In this document: in pieces, positions 17,297 through 25,041 of the stretch
Layout: every line of letters starts with the position of its first letter
How positions within the stretch are numbered: position 1 is the first letter of the stretch
NCBI GenBank assembly: GCA_964413535.1
Contig: CAYPTB010000059.1
Span: 46,517 to 110,516, forward strand
DNA: 64,000 bases
Origin: CAYPTB01 sp964413535
GTDB lineage: Bacteria > Planctomycetota > UBA1135 > GCA-002686595
Direction: 5' to 3'
Position numbers and translations under genes: made by a program
Notes under the pieces: generated by a model
The model's input: the letters and a program-made list of their open reading frames with translations, nothing else
Told to the model about the DNA's origin: nothing
Databases searched by the model: none

Positions 17297-19372
17297 TTCG
17301 AGCTGAGCCTGATCCTTCTCGGAGAGCTCGGGGCCGGCGACGTCGGGCGGCGCCCAGTCGCGCCAATGGACGTCGGCCAGTGCCCGCATGCGGGCGACCG
17401 TGTCGCTCGACTCGGGCAAGCTCGACCGCTCGCGCGTCTCGCCCGGATCGGCCTGGAGATCGAAGAGCTGTTCGCTCTCGGGAACGAGCCAGAGGTCGTC
17501 CCAACGCGCCGCCGTGCGAACGTACTTCCAGCGGCCGTCACGCACCGACAAGAGGTAGCGGCGCCGGTCGGCTCTCAGGTCGTAGGTGACCGCGTACGAA
17601 GGCTCGGCGTCGGAAGCCGATTCGCCTCCCCGGAGCAGGGGCACGAGGGACACACCGTCCAGCCGTCGACGGAGGCCCTCGACCGACAACAAGTCGACGA
17701 CCGTCGGTGCGACGTCGATCAGCCGCACGCTCGTCTCCTCACGGGAGCCGGGAGCCTGGAAGTCACCACCGCGGAGCGACTCGGGAACTCGAACGATGAG
17801 CGGGACGCGCAGGCACGTCTCGTACAGGAAGTAGCTGTGGTCGAACCAGTAGTCGTGCTCGCCCAGGCTCTCCCCGTGGTCGGATGTCGCGATGACCAGG
17901 GTGTTCGCGTAGCGCCCTTCGGAGCGCAACAGATCGAGCAGCACGCCGAGCTCTTGATCGGCGTAGGTCACCTCGCCCCGATAGAGCGCTCGCAGGCCCT
18001 CCACGTCGCGCTCTCGTCGAACGACTTGGAGCTTCTCGGCCGGCGGAACGCGGTACCAGAACCCGTCACGCCCGCCAGCGTCGAGGCTCCTGTCCTGCAC
18101 GTGCTCGGCGGGAGGCTCGTACGGAAGATGGGGATCGAAGAGATGCACCCACAGGAAGAAGGGACCACGTGCCCTTCGCGTCCATTCCAGGGCCGAGTCG
18201 ATGCAGCGCTGCGCGGGTCGGTCTCCGCCGTACCGGAGTCTTCTCAGCTCGAGCCCCAGCAGGTCCCCGATCAGGTGCGCGAAGAGCACGAGGCCCGAGT
18301 CCACGAATCGGTCGGGCACGACGCGCAGGGGACCGAAGGTGTCGTCGTACACCTGGAAGCGCTGGTGGAGCTGCGCGGCATCGCGCTTGACCGTGAAGCC
18401 GCTCACGACGGCGGCCGTCAGGTACCCCCGCCGAGCGAACACGTCCGGCAACGTGTCGACCCCGTCCCGGAGAGGCCAAGGCATGTTGTTCAACACGCCG
18501 TGGCTCCCGGGATACAGACCCGAGAGGATGCTCGTGTGCGACGGATAGGTCATCGGAACCTGACTGTGCACGTCCTCGAACAGCACCCCTTCCTCCGCCA
18601 GCCGATCCAGCGTCGGGGTCGAGGCGCTCGCTCCCCCGTAGCAGCCGACGGCATCCGTGCGCAGCGTGTCGATCGTCACGAGCAGCACGTTCGGGAGGTC
18701 CTTCTCCTCGGCCTGCGCACCCGCGGCGACGAGGGCCGCGAGACTTCCAACGAGCAGCGTCACGGACCCCAGAGCCATGACGAGTGTCGAGGCTGCCCGG
18801 ACCCGCAGGCGCCGGATCACGGCGGGCAGGGACAAGACGAACGGACCGGCGAGGAGCAGTAGGAGAGTGGGATCGAGTCCGTGCCGCGCGGGCGGCTCTC
18901 CTGCGATCTCCCACACGCACAGGACGAGTAGGAGCTGCCCGGATGCTCCCCAGGCCCAGGGAGACTCGAGGCCGGGAACCTTGTTTCCGAGGCGCTTGCA
19001 GGCCTGGAGTAGGACGAACGCGGAGATTCCCAGGGCGCCGAGGGAAGCTCCGTGATCGAGACCGAGCTCTCCGATTCCGAGGTCGATCGCCAGGAACACG
19101 ACCAGGGCCGGCCACCCCGCCCATGTTCGACGAACTCCCGGTCGCGCCGGGAGCACGGCGCTCGACGCGCCGAAGATGCCGCTCACGAGGGCGCCGGCGC
19201 ACGCCCACGCCGACCAGGTGATGGCCACGAAGATCACCTGGTGGGAGGTCTGGAGCGCGGAAACGACCTCGAGATCGAAGGCCGCTCGCACGAGCCCGGC
19301 CGTCCCCGCGACGAGCCCTCCTGCCTCGAGCGACCGCCAAACCCTCGAAGCCGTCTCGCGAAAGGGCGCCAT
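17282..19372 (-). CDS. Membrane-anchored sulfatase-superfamily enzyme
   Basis: 696 aa. The first ~220 residues hold six or seven hydrophobic helices; the rest is an extracytoplasmic alkaline-phosphatase-fold domain beginning LPNVLLVTIDTLRTDAVGCYG. The nucleophile site reads MTYPSHTSILSG: the Cys/Ser needed for formylglycine is a Thr, as in phosphotransferases such as LtaS. Metal-binding landmarks LWVHLFDPHLPYEPP and IATSDHGESLGEHD are intact. Ends in the common EAIGY tail. Inferred: a phosphodiesterase or phosphotransferase acting on envelope glycans or lipids rather than a true sulfatase. The stop lies in the loop of a hairpin. Confidence 0.85.
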   Translation of the reverse strand: MAPFRETASRVWRSLEAGGLVAGTAGLVRAAFDLEVVSALQTSHQVIFVAITWSAWACAGALVSGIFGASSAVLPARPGVRRTWAGWPALVVFLAIDLGIGELGLDHGASLGALGISAFVLLQACKRLGNKVPGLESPWAWGASGQLLLVLCVWEIAGEPPARHGLDPTLLLLLAGPFVLSLPAVIRRLRVRAASTLVMALGSVTLLVGSLAALVAAGAQAEEKDLPNVLLVTIDTLRTDAVGCYGGASASTPTLDRLAEEGVLFEDVHSQVPMTYPSHTSILSGLYPGSHGVLNNMPWPLRDGVDTLPDVFARRGYLTAAVVSGFTVKRDAAQLHQRFQVYDDTFGPLRVVPDRFVDSGLVLFAHLIGDLLGLELRRLRYGGDRPAQRCIDSALEWTRRARGPFFLWVHLFDPHLPYEPPAEHVQDRSLDAGGRDGFWYRVPPAEKLQVVRRERDVEGLRALYRGEVTYADQELGVLLDLLRSEGRYANTLVIATSDHGESLGEHDYWFDHSYFLYETCLRVPLIVRVPESLRGGDFQAPGSREETSVRLIDVAPTVVDLLSVEGLRRRLDGVSLVPLLRGGESASDAEPSYAVTYDLRADRRRYLLSVRDGRWKYVRTAARWDDLWLVPESEQLFDLQADPGETRERSSLPESSDTVARMRALADVHWRDWAPPDVAGPELSEKDQAQLEAIGY

Positions 19373-19410
19373 GATCGTCGCAGGAGGATCGGCGTCAGCG
19401 CTTCGAATGC

Positions 19411-19437
19411 AAAGAGCTCGACGAACGAGTCGAACTC
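19411..19437 (-). terminator. Possible terminator downstream of the methyltransferase gene
   Basis: On the minus strand a 9-bp stem with one G-U pair (GAGTTCGAC / GTCGAGCTC, 6-nt loop) is followed by TTTGCATT. It lies 25-50 nt after the methyltransferase stop and before the sulfatase gene. Confidence 0.4.
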
Positions 19438-19461
19438 ACGGTCAACGGGGTCGGAGCCGTG

Positions 19462-20163
19462 TCATCGTCGTGCGCCGCGTTCCTTCTTGAAGATGACGAG
19501 GTGATTGAAGCCGCGCAGGAAGAAGTTCCCCTCGGCTGCCGCCCTGTGGAACTTCGGCCGCTCGAGCTTCCGGTTTCCACGCACGACGGCCACGTGGTCG
19601 ATCGGCTCGAATCTCGTGCGCAGGAGATGCCAGCATTCGGCACCGATGGACGCGAAGCCTTTCTTTCGATCGTACGAGTCGGACACATAGAGCGCGAGGT
19701 AACGCCGGTCGCGCAGAATACGGTCCACTTCTCCGAAGACGGCGGACAATGCCTCGAAGTACTCCGTGTCGTGAGCGGAGAGCCGTCCGATGCAGTGCGG
19801 AGAATCGGAGTACTCGATGTGCGAGGAATAGGGCGGATCCATGAACACGAAGTCCGCCTTCTCGTCCTCGAGTGGGAGACTGCGTGCATCCGCCTTGAAG
19901 ACGTCGTCACGCGACGGCGAGAGGTCGTAGCCGAGGGCGCGGCGTTTCATCTCGCGCGCCACGTCCAGGGTCGTCCCTCCTCCACAGAAGGGATCGACTA
20001 CGAGATCGCCCTCGCGCGTGTAGCGCTCCAGGAGGTTCCAGATCACGTAGGCCGGTGTCCTTCCCGCGTAGCGCGGGTCACCTCGAATGGAGCCGCGGAT
20101 CTGCTGCGTCGGGTGGTACCACAGCGTCGTCGTCTGCAACCGAGGCTCGAGGTACGGATCCAT
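19462..20163 (-). CDS. Orphan DNA methyltransferase (N6-adenine/N4-cytosine)
   Basis: 233 aa. SAM-binding motif I is VVDPFCGGGTT (57-65) and catalytic motif IV is DPPYSSH (109-115), in the order I then IV. A TPAYVIWNLLERYT helix precedes motif I, as motif X does in gamma-type enzymes. There is no obvious target-recognition insert, and no restriction endonuclease is adjacent, so it is an orphan methylase; the recognition site cannot be predicted. Known: DPPY usually means exocyclic-amino methylation of adenine (or cytosine with SPP variants). Its 5' region is exceptional: a promoter, three abutting helices and a terminator-like hairpin lie within 215 nt upstream, suggesting regulation in the leader. 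It may also be an unrelated RNA gene placed before it. Confidence 0.85.
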   Translation of the reverse strand: MDPYLEPRLQTTTLWYHPTQQIRGSIRGDPRYAGRTPAYVIWNLLERYTREGDLVVDPFCGGGTTLDVAREMKRRALGYDLSPSRDDVFKADARSLPLEDEKADFVFMDPPYSSHIEYSDSPHCIGRLSAHDTEYFEALSAVFGEVDRILRDRRYLALYVSDSYDRKKGFASIGAECWHLLRTRFEPIDHVAVVRGNRKLERPKFHRAAAEGNFFLRGFNHLVIFKKERGARR

Positions 20164-20214
20164 CGCTCACGAAGTGGGCCGACCCTTCGAGGATCCTCCG
20201 CACGGAGGCTTCGT

Positions 20215-20341
20215 CGAGAGAGAAGAGCCCGGGCCTTCGCGAGCGAAAGCCCGGGCAACAGTCCACCTCACCTCAGTTGGACTGGACACAGTGCTTGCGG
20301 ACCTCGATTCACCCTCCGACCGCAGCACTCTTCGTGTCCCC
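20215..20341 (-). ncRNA. Candidate structured ncRNA or riboswitch-like leader before the methyltransferase
   Basis: Read on the minus strand from about 20340. Helix P1 (20339-20284) pairs GGACAC/GTGTCC, AGTGCT/AGCACT and GCGG/CCGC with a GAAG bulge, a bulged A and a 19-nt loop. P2 (20283-20260) pairs AGTCCA/TGGACT around a 12-nt loop and abuts P1 directly. P3 (20256-20227) is a 14-bp helix with one G-U pair, followed by TCTTCTCTCTC. Promoter-like hexamers end about 7 nt before P1. So the predicted transcript starts at the base of P1 and ends at P3. It could be an independent sRNA of ~125 nt or the leader of the methyltransferase, whose ATG is 64 nt beyond P3. It does not match 4.5S, 6S or a SAM/SAH riboswitch that I know. 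Inference from base pairing only. Confidence 0.5.
20227..20256 (-). terminator. Intrinsic terminator-like hairpin (P3)
   Basis: A 14-bp GC-rich stem with a 2-nt apex (probably opening to 4) followed on the minus strand by a pyrimidine tract with six T in twelve bases. It could end the small RNA, the ino1 operon transcript, or act as the expression platform of a leader. Confidence 0.55.
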
Positions 20342-20346
20342 CACCA

Positions 20347-20375
20347 AGTAGATAACCCTACCCCGTGGGAGTCAA
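20347..20375 (-). promoter_or_regulatory. Putative sigma-70 promoter of the structured RNA
   Basis: Minus strand: -35 TTGACT (5/6), 17-nt spacer, -10 TCTACT (4/6). The predicted +1 falls at 20340-20341, the first base of helix P1. Confidence 0.5.
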
Positions 20376-20467
20376 CGGCGTTGCGGGGGCAATCCCACAA
20401 CGCCCCCCTGGCGCCGCCCCCACGCGGGTCGAACAGGGCAGAGGCCACGGACCGGCAAGGGATTGCG

Positions 20468-20767
20468 TCAGTTCTCGAACTCGGTCCCCCCGAGGCGGAA
20501 CGGGTCCACGCGCGGTTCCCCGTCGAGACGGAGTGCCGCCTCACCGAGGCGGGGCGATCGGCTCACCCAACGACGCGCGTCATCCGGAAACGCGTCGCCG
20601 GGATCGGCGCGTCGAGGCCAAGGGCGAGAGGGACCGAACTCCAAGATGGTCGCACTCGAACTCGCCTTCGGGGATCCTGCGCGGGGGAATCTCAGGTAGG
20701 CATCCAAGGCGACTGCTGTGGTCGCCAAGAGGATGGCCACGATCGCGAGCAAACGATGGATCGGCAT
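20468..20767 (-). CDS. Small single-pass membrane protein, unknown
   Basis: 99 aa starting MPIHRLLAIVAILLATTAVALDAYLRF, a clear N-terminal membrane helix, followed by a polar Arg/Pro/Glu-rich tail. No family recognised. It lies 97 nt after ino1 on the same strand and may be the last gene of that operon. The hydrophobic start argues for a real gene, but the tail is low complexity and the call is tentative. Confidence 0.4.
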   Translation of the reverse strand: MPIHRLLAIVAILLATTAVALDAYLRFPRAGSPKASSSATILEFGPSRPWPRRADPGDAFPDDARRWVSRSPRLGEAALRLDGEPRVDPFRLGGTEFEN

Positions 20768-20864
20768 CGCGTTTCCCCGAAGGACGAGGGCGGAGGAGAG
20801 CTCTTCGCCCTGCGACCTTCAGATGCCGCTCGGGACCGAAACCCCGAGACAAAGGAGGAAAAAT

Positions 20865-22094
20865 TCAGCCCGTGTCCGCCCCCTTCGAAGGCGGCTCTCG
20901 TTCGGCATACCGGAGCAGGCTCTGTAGCTGGGCGTTCAGGTCGTGACTCTCTCCTTCGAGGGGCGACTTGAAGAACATCGCCGTGTGCGGCATCGCTCCG
21001 CGCTCTCCGCGACGCGCCGCGAGTTCGGCCAGCCGCATCAGGTCCAGGACGAGCGGCGTCGCAAGGGCCGAATCGCAGCCCTGCCAGGTGAACTGAAGGC
21101 TCATCCTCACTCCGAAGAAGCCTTCGAAGTGGACGAAGTCCCACGCGGTCTTCCAGTCCCCCAGAGAGGGGACGTAGTCGATGGCTACGTGGGTGTGTGT
21201 TCCTTCGTCCTCCAGGATCGACCGGAGCGCGGCGTCCTTGTTGCTGATCTTCGTCGACCGATGCGCGGGATGGGCGAGCACTGCACCGTCGCGGTTCCCG
21301 AGCATGTTGTATCCCTGCCAGGCGAGGACCTTCAGCGCACGCGCTCGGAACATGGGAGCGAGGGCCGTCTTGACCAGGGTTTCCCCCGTCTTCCCGTCGT
21401 TCCCGCAGTGCGGGACGCCGCGCAGGATGGCGAACTCGCGCAAGGCCGGGATCGAGGCTCCGAGGTTCGGAGTGAAGTTGACGTACGGACATCCCTCCGC
21501 CAGCGCGGCGTAGGCGTAGATGCACGAAGCCGGCTGGGGAGAGCCCTCTTCGAGGGCGCGTTCGAAGTCGGTCGAGCTCTTCCATTCCGGGCGCTCTGGT
21601 CGGGAGGCCTCGGAACTCGCGACGTTCACGACCACGACTCGTTCGAGTTCGTTCTCGGTGCGGAACGCGGCCAAGTCGCCGCGCACGGCCTTCACCTGTT
21701 CCAGGGGCGAGGCTCCGCCCAAGCGCGCCGATTCGGGAAGCAGATCCGCCACGCCGACGTCGGGTCCGTCGAGCACCCCCGGCCGAATTCGCGCCTCGAA
21801 GCCCGCTGCGTCCGCCGTGGCTGCAGCCACCAGATCGGCCCTCAACACCCCACTCTGAACCAGCTCTCCAGCGGAACGCGTGAGGTCCCGGCGACACACG
21901 TCGTGGCCTCCGATGACGATGTCTTCCCACCTGAGGAGGTCCAAGGAATCGAACGGCTCCCGCTCCGTGACGAGTCCGGTAGGTTCGATCCACGCTTCGC
22001 GCAGGCCGGCGATTCCGTAGACCGCGCACGTGGCGATCGCCCCCCGTGCTCCGATCAACCACAGACCTACTCGGTGCGGAACCGACTCTCTCAC
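20865..22094 (-). CDS. ino1: myo-Inositol-1-phosphate synthase
   Basis: 409 aa. It converts glucose-6-phosphate to inositol-3-phosphate with NAD. Landmarks: GLWLIGARGAIATCA (nucleotide-binding loop), VVVNVASSE, the conserved PYVNFTPNLGASIPAL, GNDGKTGETLVKTALAP (catalytic core), AWQGYNMLGNRDG, and KISNKDAAL. The GTG at 22094 overlaps the stop of the upstream membrane-protein gene and gives the expected N-terminus; the frame continues upstream without homology. Context: third or fourth gene of the thyX operon. Known: in actinobacteria and archaea it supplies inositol lipids; the use here is not evident from neighbours. Confidence 0.92.
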   Translation of the reverse strand: MRESVPHRVGLWLIGARGAIATCAVYGIAGLREAWIEPTGLVTEREPFDSLDLLRWEDIVIGGHDVCRRDLTRSAGELVQSGVLRADLVAAATADAAGFEARIRPGVLDGPDVGVADLLPESARLGGASPLEQVKAVRGDLAAFRTENELERVVVVNVASSEASRPERPEWKSSTDFERALEEGSPQPASCIYAYAALAEGCPYVNFTPNLGASIPALREFAILRGVPHCGNDGKTGETLVKTALAPMFRARALKVLAWQGYNMLGNRDGAVLAHPAHRSTKISNKDAALRSILEDEGTHTHVAIDYVPSLGDWKTAWDFVHFEGFFGVRMSLQFTWQGCDSALATPLVLDLMRLAELAARRGERGAMPHTAMFFKSPLEGESHDLNAQLQSLLRYAEREPPSKGADTG

Positions 22095-23158
22095 TGGGAT
22101 CCTCCTCCGCTCGCGCGGGAGCTTCGATCGATCCAATCCGTGACGATCGAATCGAATTCGGGCAACCACCACCCGGAGTCCGTTGCAGCGAACTCGCTCG
22201 TTTTCGCTGTCGGGCCTTCCAGGTCGCCGGTGGAGAGAGTGATCGGCGGAAGCTCGGCGGGCCCGCCCGCGTCGTCGGACGATGCCGCTCCTCCGCGCGC
22301 CGAAGCGATCGCGGCCGATGAGTCGGATCGGTTGCCTCGCGCAATCCTCATTCGCGCAGCGTCGAGCAGGGTCGACGCTTCTCGAAGACTTCGATCGACG
22401 CTCGATGTGGGTGGAAGGACGCTCCTGATGTCCTGGAGCTCGCCCTCGATCCGAGTGATGCCGTCCAGCAGGTCTGCGGTTGGAGTTCCATCGGGCGACT
22501 CCAGCAATGTCGACGCCGATCGAGCCAGTTCCCGAAGACGCACGGGTAGATCGGGATCGACAACCCCCGAATCCTCTTCCTGACTCGCTTCGATGGAGGC
22601 GTGGGCGAGACCTTCCGACCGGAACAGGCGATTCGAGATCTCGGTCGTCAGATCCGCCAGCGTGGAATCACTCGGTTCGGAGTGGGTGTCGCGCGCCAGC
22701 GCCAGGAGGGCCGCACCGACGAAGGGAGCGACGAGGGGAAGAACGGAGAAGGGCAGGATCGAGCGCAATGCGGCCTTTTGCGATGTGCCGGCCGCCACAC
22801 GCGCTTCGAGCAGCGCGGCCACGGAACTCGGGTGAGCACCCGCGCTGCTCTCGAAAGCCGTCAAGAGAGCCCCACCAGCATCGAGGCCAGCGTCGAGATC
22901 GCGAGCGGTGTCCGAAGTCGAAGTCCGGTTCGATCGTGAGAAAGTCACGGCGAAGAGCACTCCGCACGCGGAGGCCACGATCCAGATTCCTGCGCTCGTG
23001 AAATTCCAACCGGACCAGAGCGCGGCGGCAAGCACACTCCCCATTCCCCCCAATCCGACCAGCACGGATTCGGCCGTGCGCGCAACGACGAGTTGTCGGT
23101 GGACGAAGGACACGATCTCGGCGATTGCAGGGACCTGCTCGACTTCCGACGCTCTCAT
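22091..23158 (-). CDS. Membrane protein with long soluble C-terminus, unknown
   Basis: 355 aa. Two close transmembrane helices (about 31-52 and 56-74), a third hydrophobic stretch at 130-155 (FSVLPLVAPFVGAALLALA), then 190 polar residues with helical, coiled-coil-like character (RLRELARSASTLLESPDG, LREASTLLDAARMRIARG) and a Ser/Gly-rich end. No family recognised. It overlaps the genes on both sides by 4 nt (ATGA and GTGA), so it is tightly coupled with the YdjY-like gene and ino1. Confidence 0.7.
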   Translation of the reverse strand: MRASEVEQVPAIAEIVSFVHRQLVVARTAESVLVGLGGMGSVLAAALWSGWNFTSAGIWIVASACGVLFAVTFSRSNRTSTSDTARDLDAGLDAGGALLTAFESSAGAHPSSVAALLEARVAAGTSQKAALRSILPFSVLPLVAPFVGAALLALARDTHSEPSDSTLADLTTEISNRLFRSEGLAHASIEASQEEDSGVVDPDLPVRLRELARSASTLLESPDGTPTADLLDGITRIEGELQDIRSVLPPTSSVDRSLREASTLLDAARMRIARGNRSDSSAAIASARGGAASSDDAGGPAELPPITLSTGDLEGPTAKTSEFAATDSGWWLPEFDSIVTDWIDRSSRASGGGSQ

Positions 23159-23988
23159 TTCCTCTCGTCACCATCGCCGGACACGTGGACCTCACTGGAT
23201 CCGTGCAGGGTCCCCAGCAAGTCATCGGGAGGGGCAACGAGCGGATTCCTCGAGAACACGAGGAGCAGAGGCCAATCTCGCTCCGGGAGCAGCCAGGTGT
23301 TCCCGACCCAGATCGTTTGGTCGATGCACGTGGCCAACGCGGCCGTGACGAGGGTATTCCCCTCGGCGAACAGAGCGATGTTCAGCAGGTTCTGCTCGCG
23401 GTCGGCGACGAAGACCTCTTCACCTTCCTCCTCGAGTGGAACGAAACGCGATCCCAAGTACACCCACGAATGCCGCCGCATCGTTCGCCCCGTGGAGAGG
23501 TTCCGAATCAAGTCTTCGATGCGGTAGAAGTAGACTTCCCCGTCCTCTTCCCAGAGCGCGTACAGATAGAGGGAGTCGCCCTTCGGAAGGGTGACGTCGT
23601 ACGGAGAGACTCCCGCTCGTCGTTCCTCGTCTCGCAGCGGCTCCGTGCGACGCGTCCAACTCGCGTTGACGCCCGGCACGAACCCCAACGCGAGAAGCGC
23701 GGTGTTGACGAGACTGGGCTTCACATCCGTCACGAACAGACTCTCGTGAGCGGAGCCGCCGGGACCCACGAGCAGGTACTCGAGCAACTCCTCCCGCACC
23801 AGGATGCGCGCCGGGACGGCGCAGCGCCCGTCGTCGAGGTCGATACGGATACCCGCCTCGGCGAGCGCGGTTTCGAGCACGGCCCGTGGATCGGGGCCGT
23901 GCTGTTGCGCCGCTGGACCGGCGAGGAGGAGAAGGCTCGCCCACGGAGCGATGCCGCACGCGAGGGAAACGGGGAATGGGGCTCTCAC
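23155..23988 (-). CDS. YdjY-like secreted protein
   Basis: 277 aa from GTG 23988 with a signal peptide (ACGIAPWASLLLLAGPAAQQ). The core ..CAVPARILVREELLEYLLVGPGGSAHESLFVTDVKPSLVNTALLALGFVPG matches the 'YdjY domain' pattern (HESLF...KP..vn.ALL.lG..pG), repeated at lower similarity near 200-230. Function is unknown in all bacteria I know of. It begins 3 nt after the thyX stop and overlaps the following gene, placing an envelope protein inside a thymidylate/inositol operon. Confidence 0.7.
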   Translation of the reverse strand: MRAPFPVSLACGIAPWASLLLLAGPAAQQHGPDPRAVLETALAEAGIRIDLDDGRCAVPARILVREELLEYLLVGPGGSAHESLFVTDVKPSLVNTALLALGFVPGVNASWTRRTEPLRDEERRAGVSPYDVTLPKGDSLYLYALWEEDGEVYFYRIEDLIRNLSTGRTMRRHSWVYLGSRFVPLEEEGEEVFVADREQNLLNIALFAEGNTLVTAALATCIDQTIWVGNTWLLPERDWPLLLVFSRNPLVAPPDDLLGTLHGSSEVHVSGDGDERK

Positions 23989-23991
23989 CAG

Positions 23992-24780
23992 TCACTCTCC
24001 GGAGCCGAGCGACTCCTGCGTGATGCCCAGGCGTTCGAGATCGGAACTCAGCAGCGCGAAGATCGCTTGCGCATAGCGCCGGATCTCGAACTGGGCGTCC
24101 GGTCGAAGGCGCTGTTCGAGGAAGTGCAGCACTCCTTGGAGGGACACGGTCCAATACGCCTGACTGTAGAGATTTTGAGGAAGCACGGTGCGAGCGATCT
24201 CCTTGGCCACGCCGCGCTCGATCCGCCGCTCGTAGGAACGATACGCAGACCGGCACTCGTCGAGGATCAGCTCGCGCTCGCCTGCGTGGTCGAAGTCGGC
24301 AGGTAGGTCCACGGAAGCTTGCTTGTTGCCGTGTGGTGGGTTGGCCCGCATCACCCTCGGCACGTAGAACTCGGGCGTCCACTTGACGTACCGTCCCGAC
24401 ACCTCGTTCCACGAGCATCCCTTGTCCGTGTCGTAGAGCACGTCGAACACGTCCACGCTCACCGTGTGTCCGTCGATCTCGTACGTGCGCCACGTGCTGC
24501 CGACCTGATACTTGAAGGCCTGTCGGAAGACGAACAACGGGGCCTTCCAGTGGAACGTGTAGAACGAGTGTCGATAGGGCGAGGTGTGTCCGTGCTTCCA
24601 GAGGAAACCGCACAGCTTGCGGTCCTTGTCGTCGAACTCCTCCTTGCGCTTCTCGTAGGAGATACGAGCGGCGTTGACCACCTTCAGCGCGTGGTCCTCC
24701 CGCATCGAATCGACCAGGGCGACGAAGCCGACTCCGTCCTCGAGCGTCTCGTACGCGCCGGTGGGAAGTGAGACTTGCAT
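23992..24780 (-). CDS. thyX: Flavin-dependent thymidylate synthase, variant motif
   Basis: 262 aa. ThyX makes dTMP from dUMP with methylene-THF and FAD. The fold is clear: ARISYEKR, LWKHGHTSPYRHSFYTFHWKAPLFVFRQ, SWNEVSGRYV (123-132, with Ser128 and Arg130) and the helical C-terminus. The signature RHR-x7-S is altered: where FRQxxRHR is expected the protein has FRQAFKYQ (Lys90-Tyr91-Gln92), and about 26 residues are inserted between VGST and CSWNE. Known: the His and Arg of RHR help hold FAD and substrate. Inferred: active with a changed flavin pocket, or a divergent clade. The ATG is only 7 nt from a MITE-like element, leaving little room for a ribosome-binding site. Confidence 0.88.
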   Translation of the reverse strand: MQVSLPTGAYETLEDGVGFVALVDSMREDHALKVVNAARISYEKRKEEFDDKDRKLCGFLWKHGHTSPYRHSFYTFHWKAPLFVFRQAFKYQVGSTWRTYEIDGHTVSVDVFDVLYDTDKGCSWNEVSGRYVKWTPEFYVPRVMRANPPHGNKQASVDLPADFDHAGERELILDECRSAYRSYERRIERGVAKEIARTVLPQNLYSQAYWTVSLQGVLHFLEQRLRPDAQFEIRRYAQAIFALLSSDLERLGITQESLGSGE

Positions 24781-24786
24781 GGGGCC

Positions 24787-24953
24787 CTAGCAGCCTGTTG
24801 AAGAAGTGCTCCGGATGCCAGGTGCCCGGCATCCGCTTCGGTGTGGTGCCCGGGAACGCAGGCGAATTGATGAATTCTCCGAGGCTCTCGGGTGCCGCAC
24901 TGGAGTGGAGGACGGGTTCATGGCGCCGGATGACTTCTTCAACAGGCTGCTAG
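24787..24953. mobile_element. MITE-like palindromic element, 167 bp
   Basis: The ends are exact inverted repeats of 21 bp (24787-24807 and 24933-24953), both beginning CTAGCAGCCTGTTGAAG when read inward; similarity extends to ~28 bp with two mismatches (TCCGG block). The palindromic CTAG at both ends fits a YTAR-type target of IS5-like elements, and CAGCCTGTTGAA is a common IS terminal sequence. The interior has no transposase and contains a GGATGCC/GGCATCC hairpin. It sits directly 5' of thyX, probably inside its promoter/leader. Confidence 0.7.
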
Positions 24954-25041
24954 AATCTACCCGGCGCGATTGCGGAACACATGTGCCTGTCCGGAGCGGC
25001 GGAGCTGCACGCGGCCGACGAGCTCCAACCGTTGGAGGATC

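Noticed and set aside
19462..20163. Restriction-modification system
   Set aside because: No endonuclease, specificity or helicase gene lies beside the methyltransferase; neighbours are a sulfatase and an inositol/thymidylate operon.
20215..20341. 4.5S (SRP), 6S RNA or SAM/SAH riboswitch
   Set aside because: The conserved SRP GGAAGCAGC apical motif, the 6S central bubble, and the SAM-I/SAH core sequences are not present; the helices are of a different layout.
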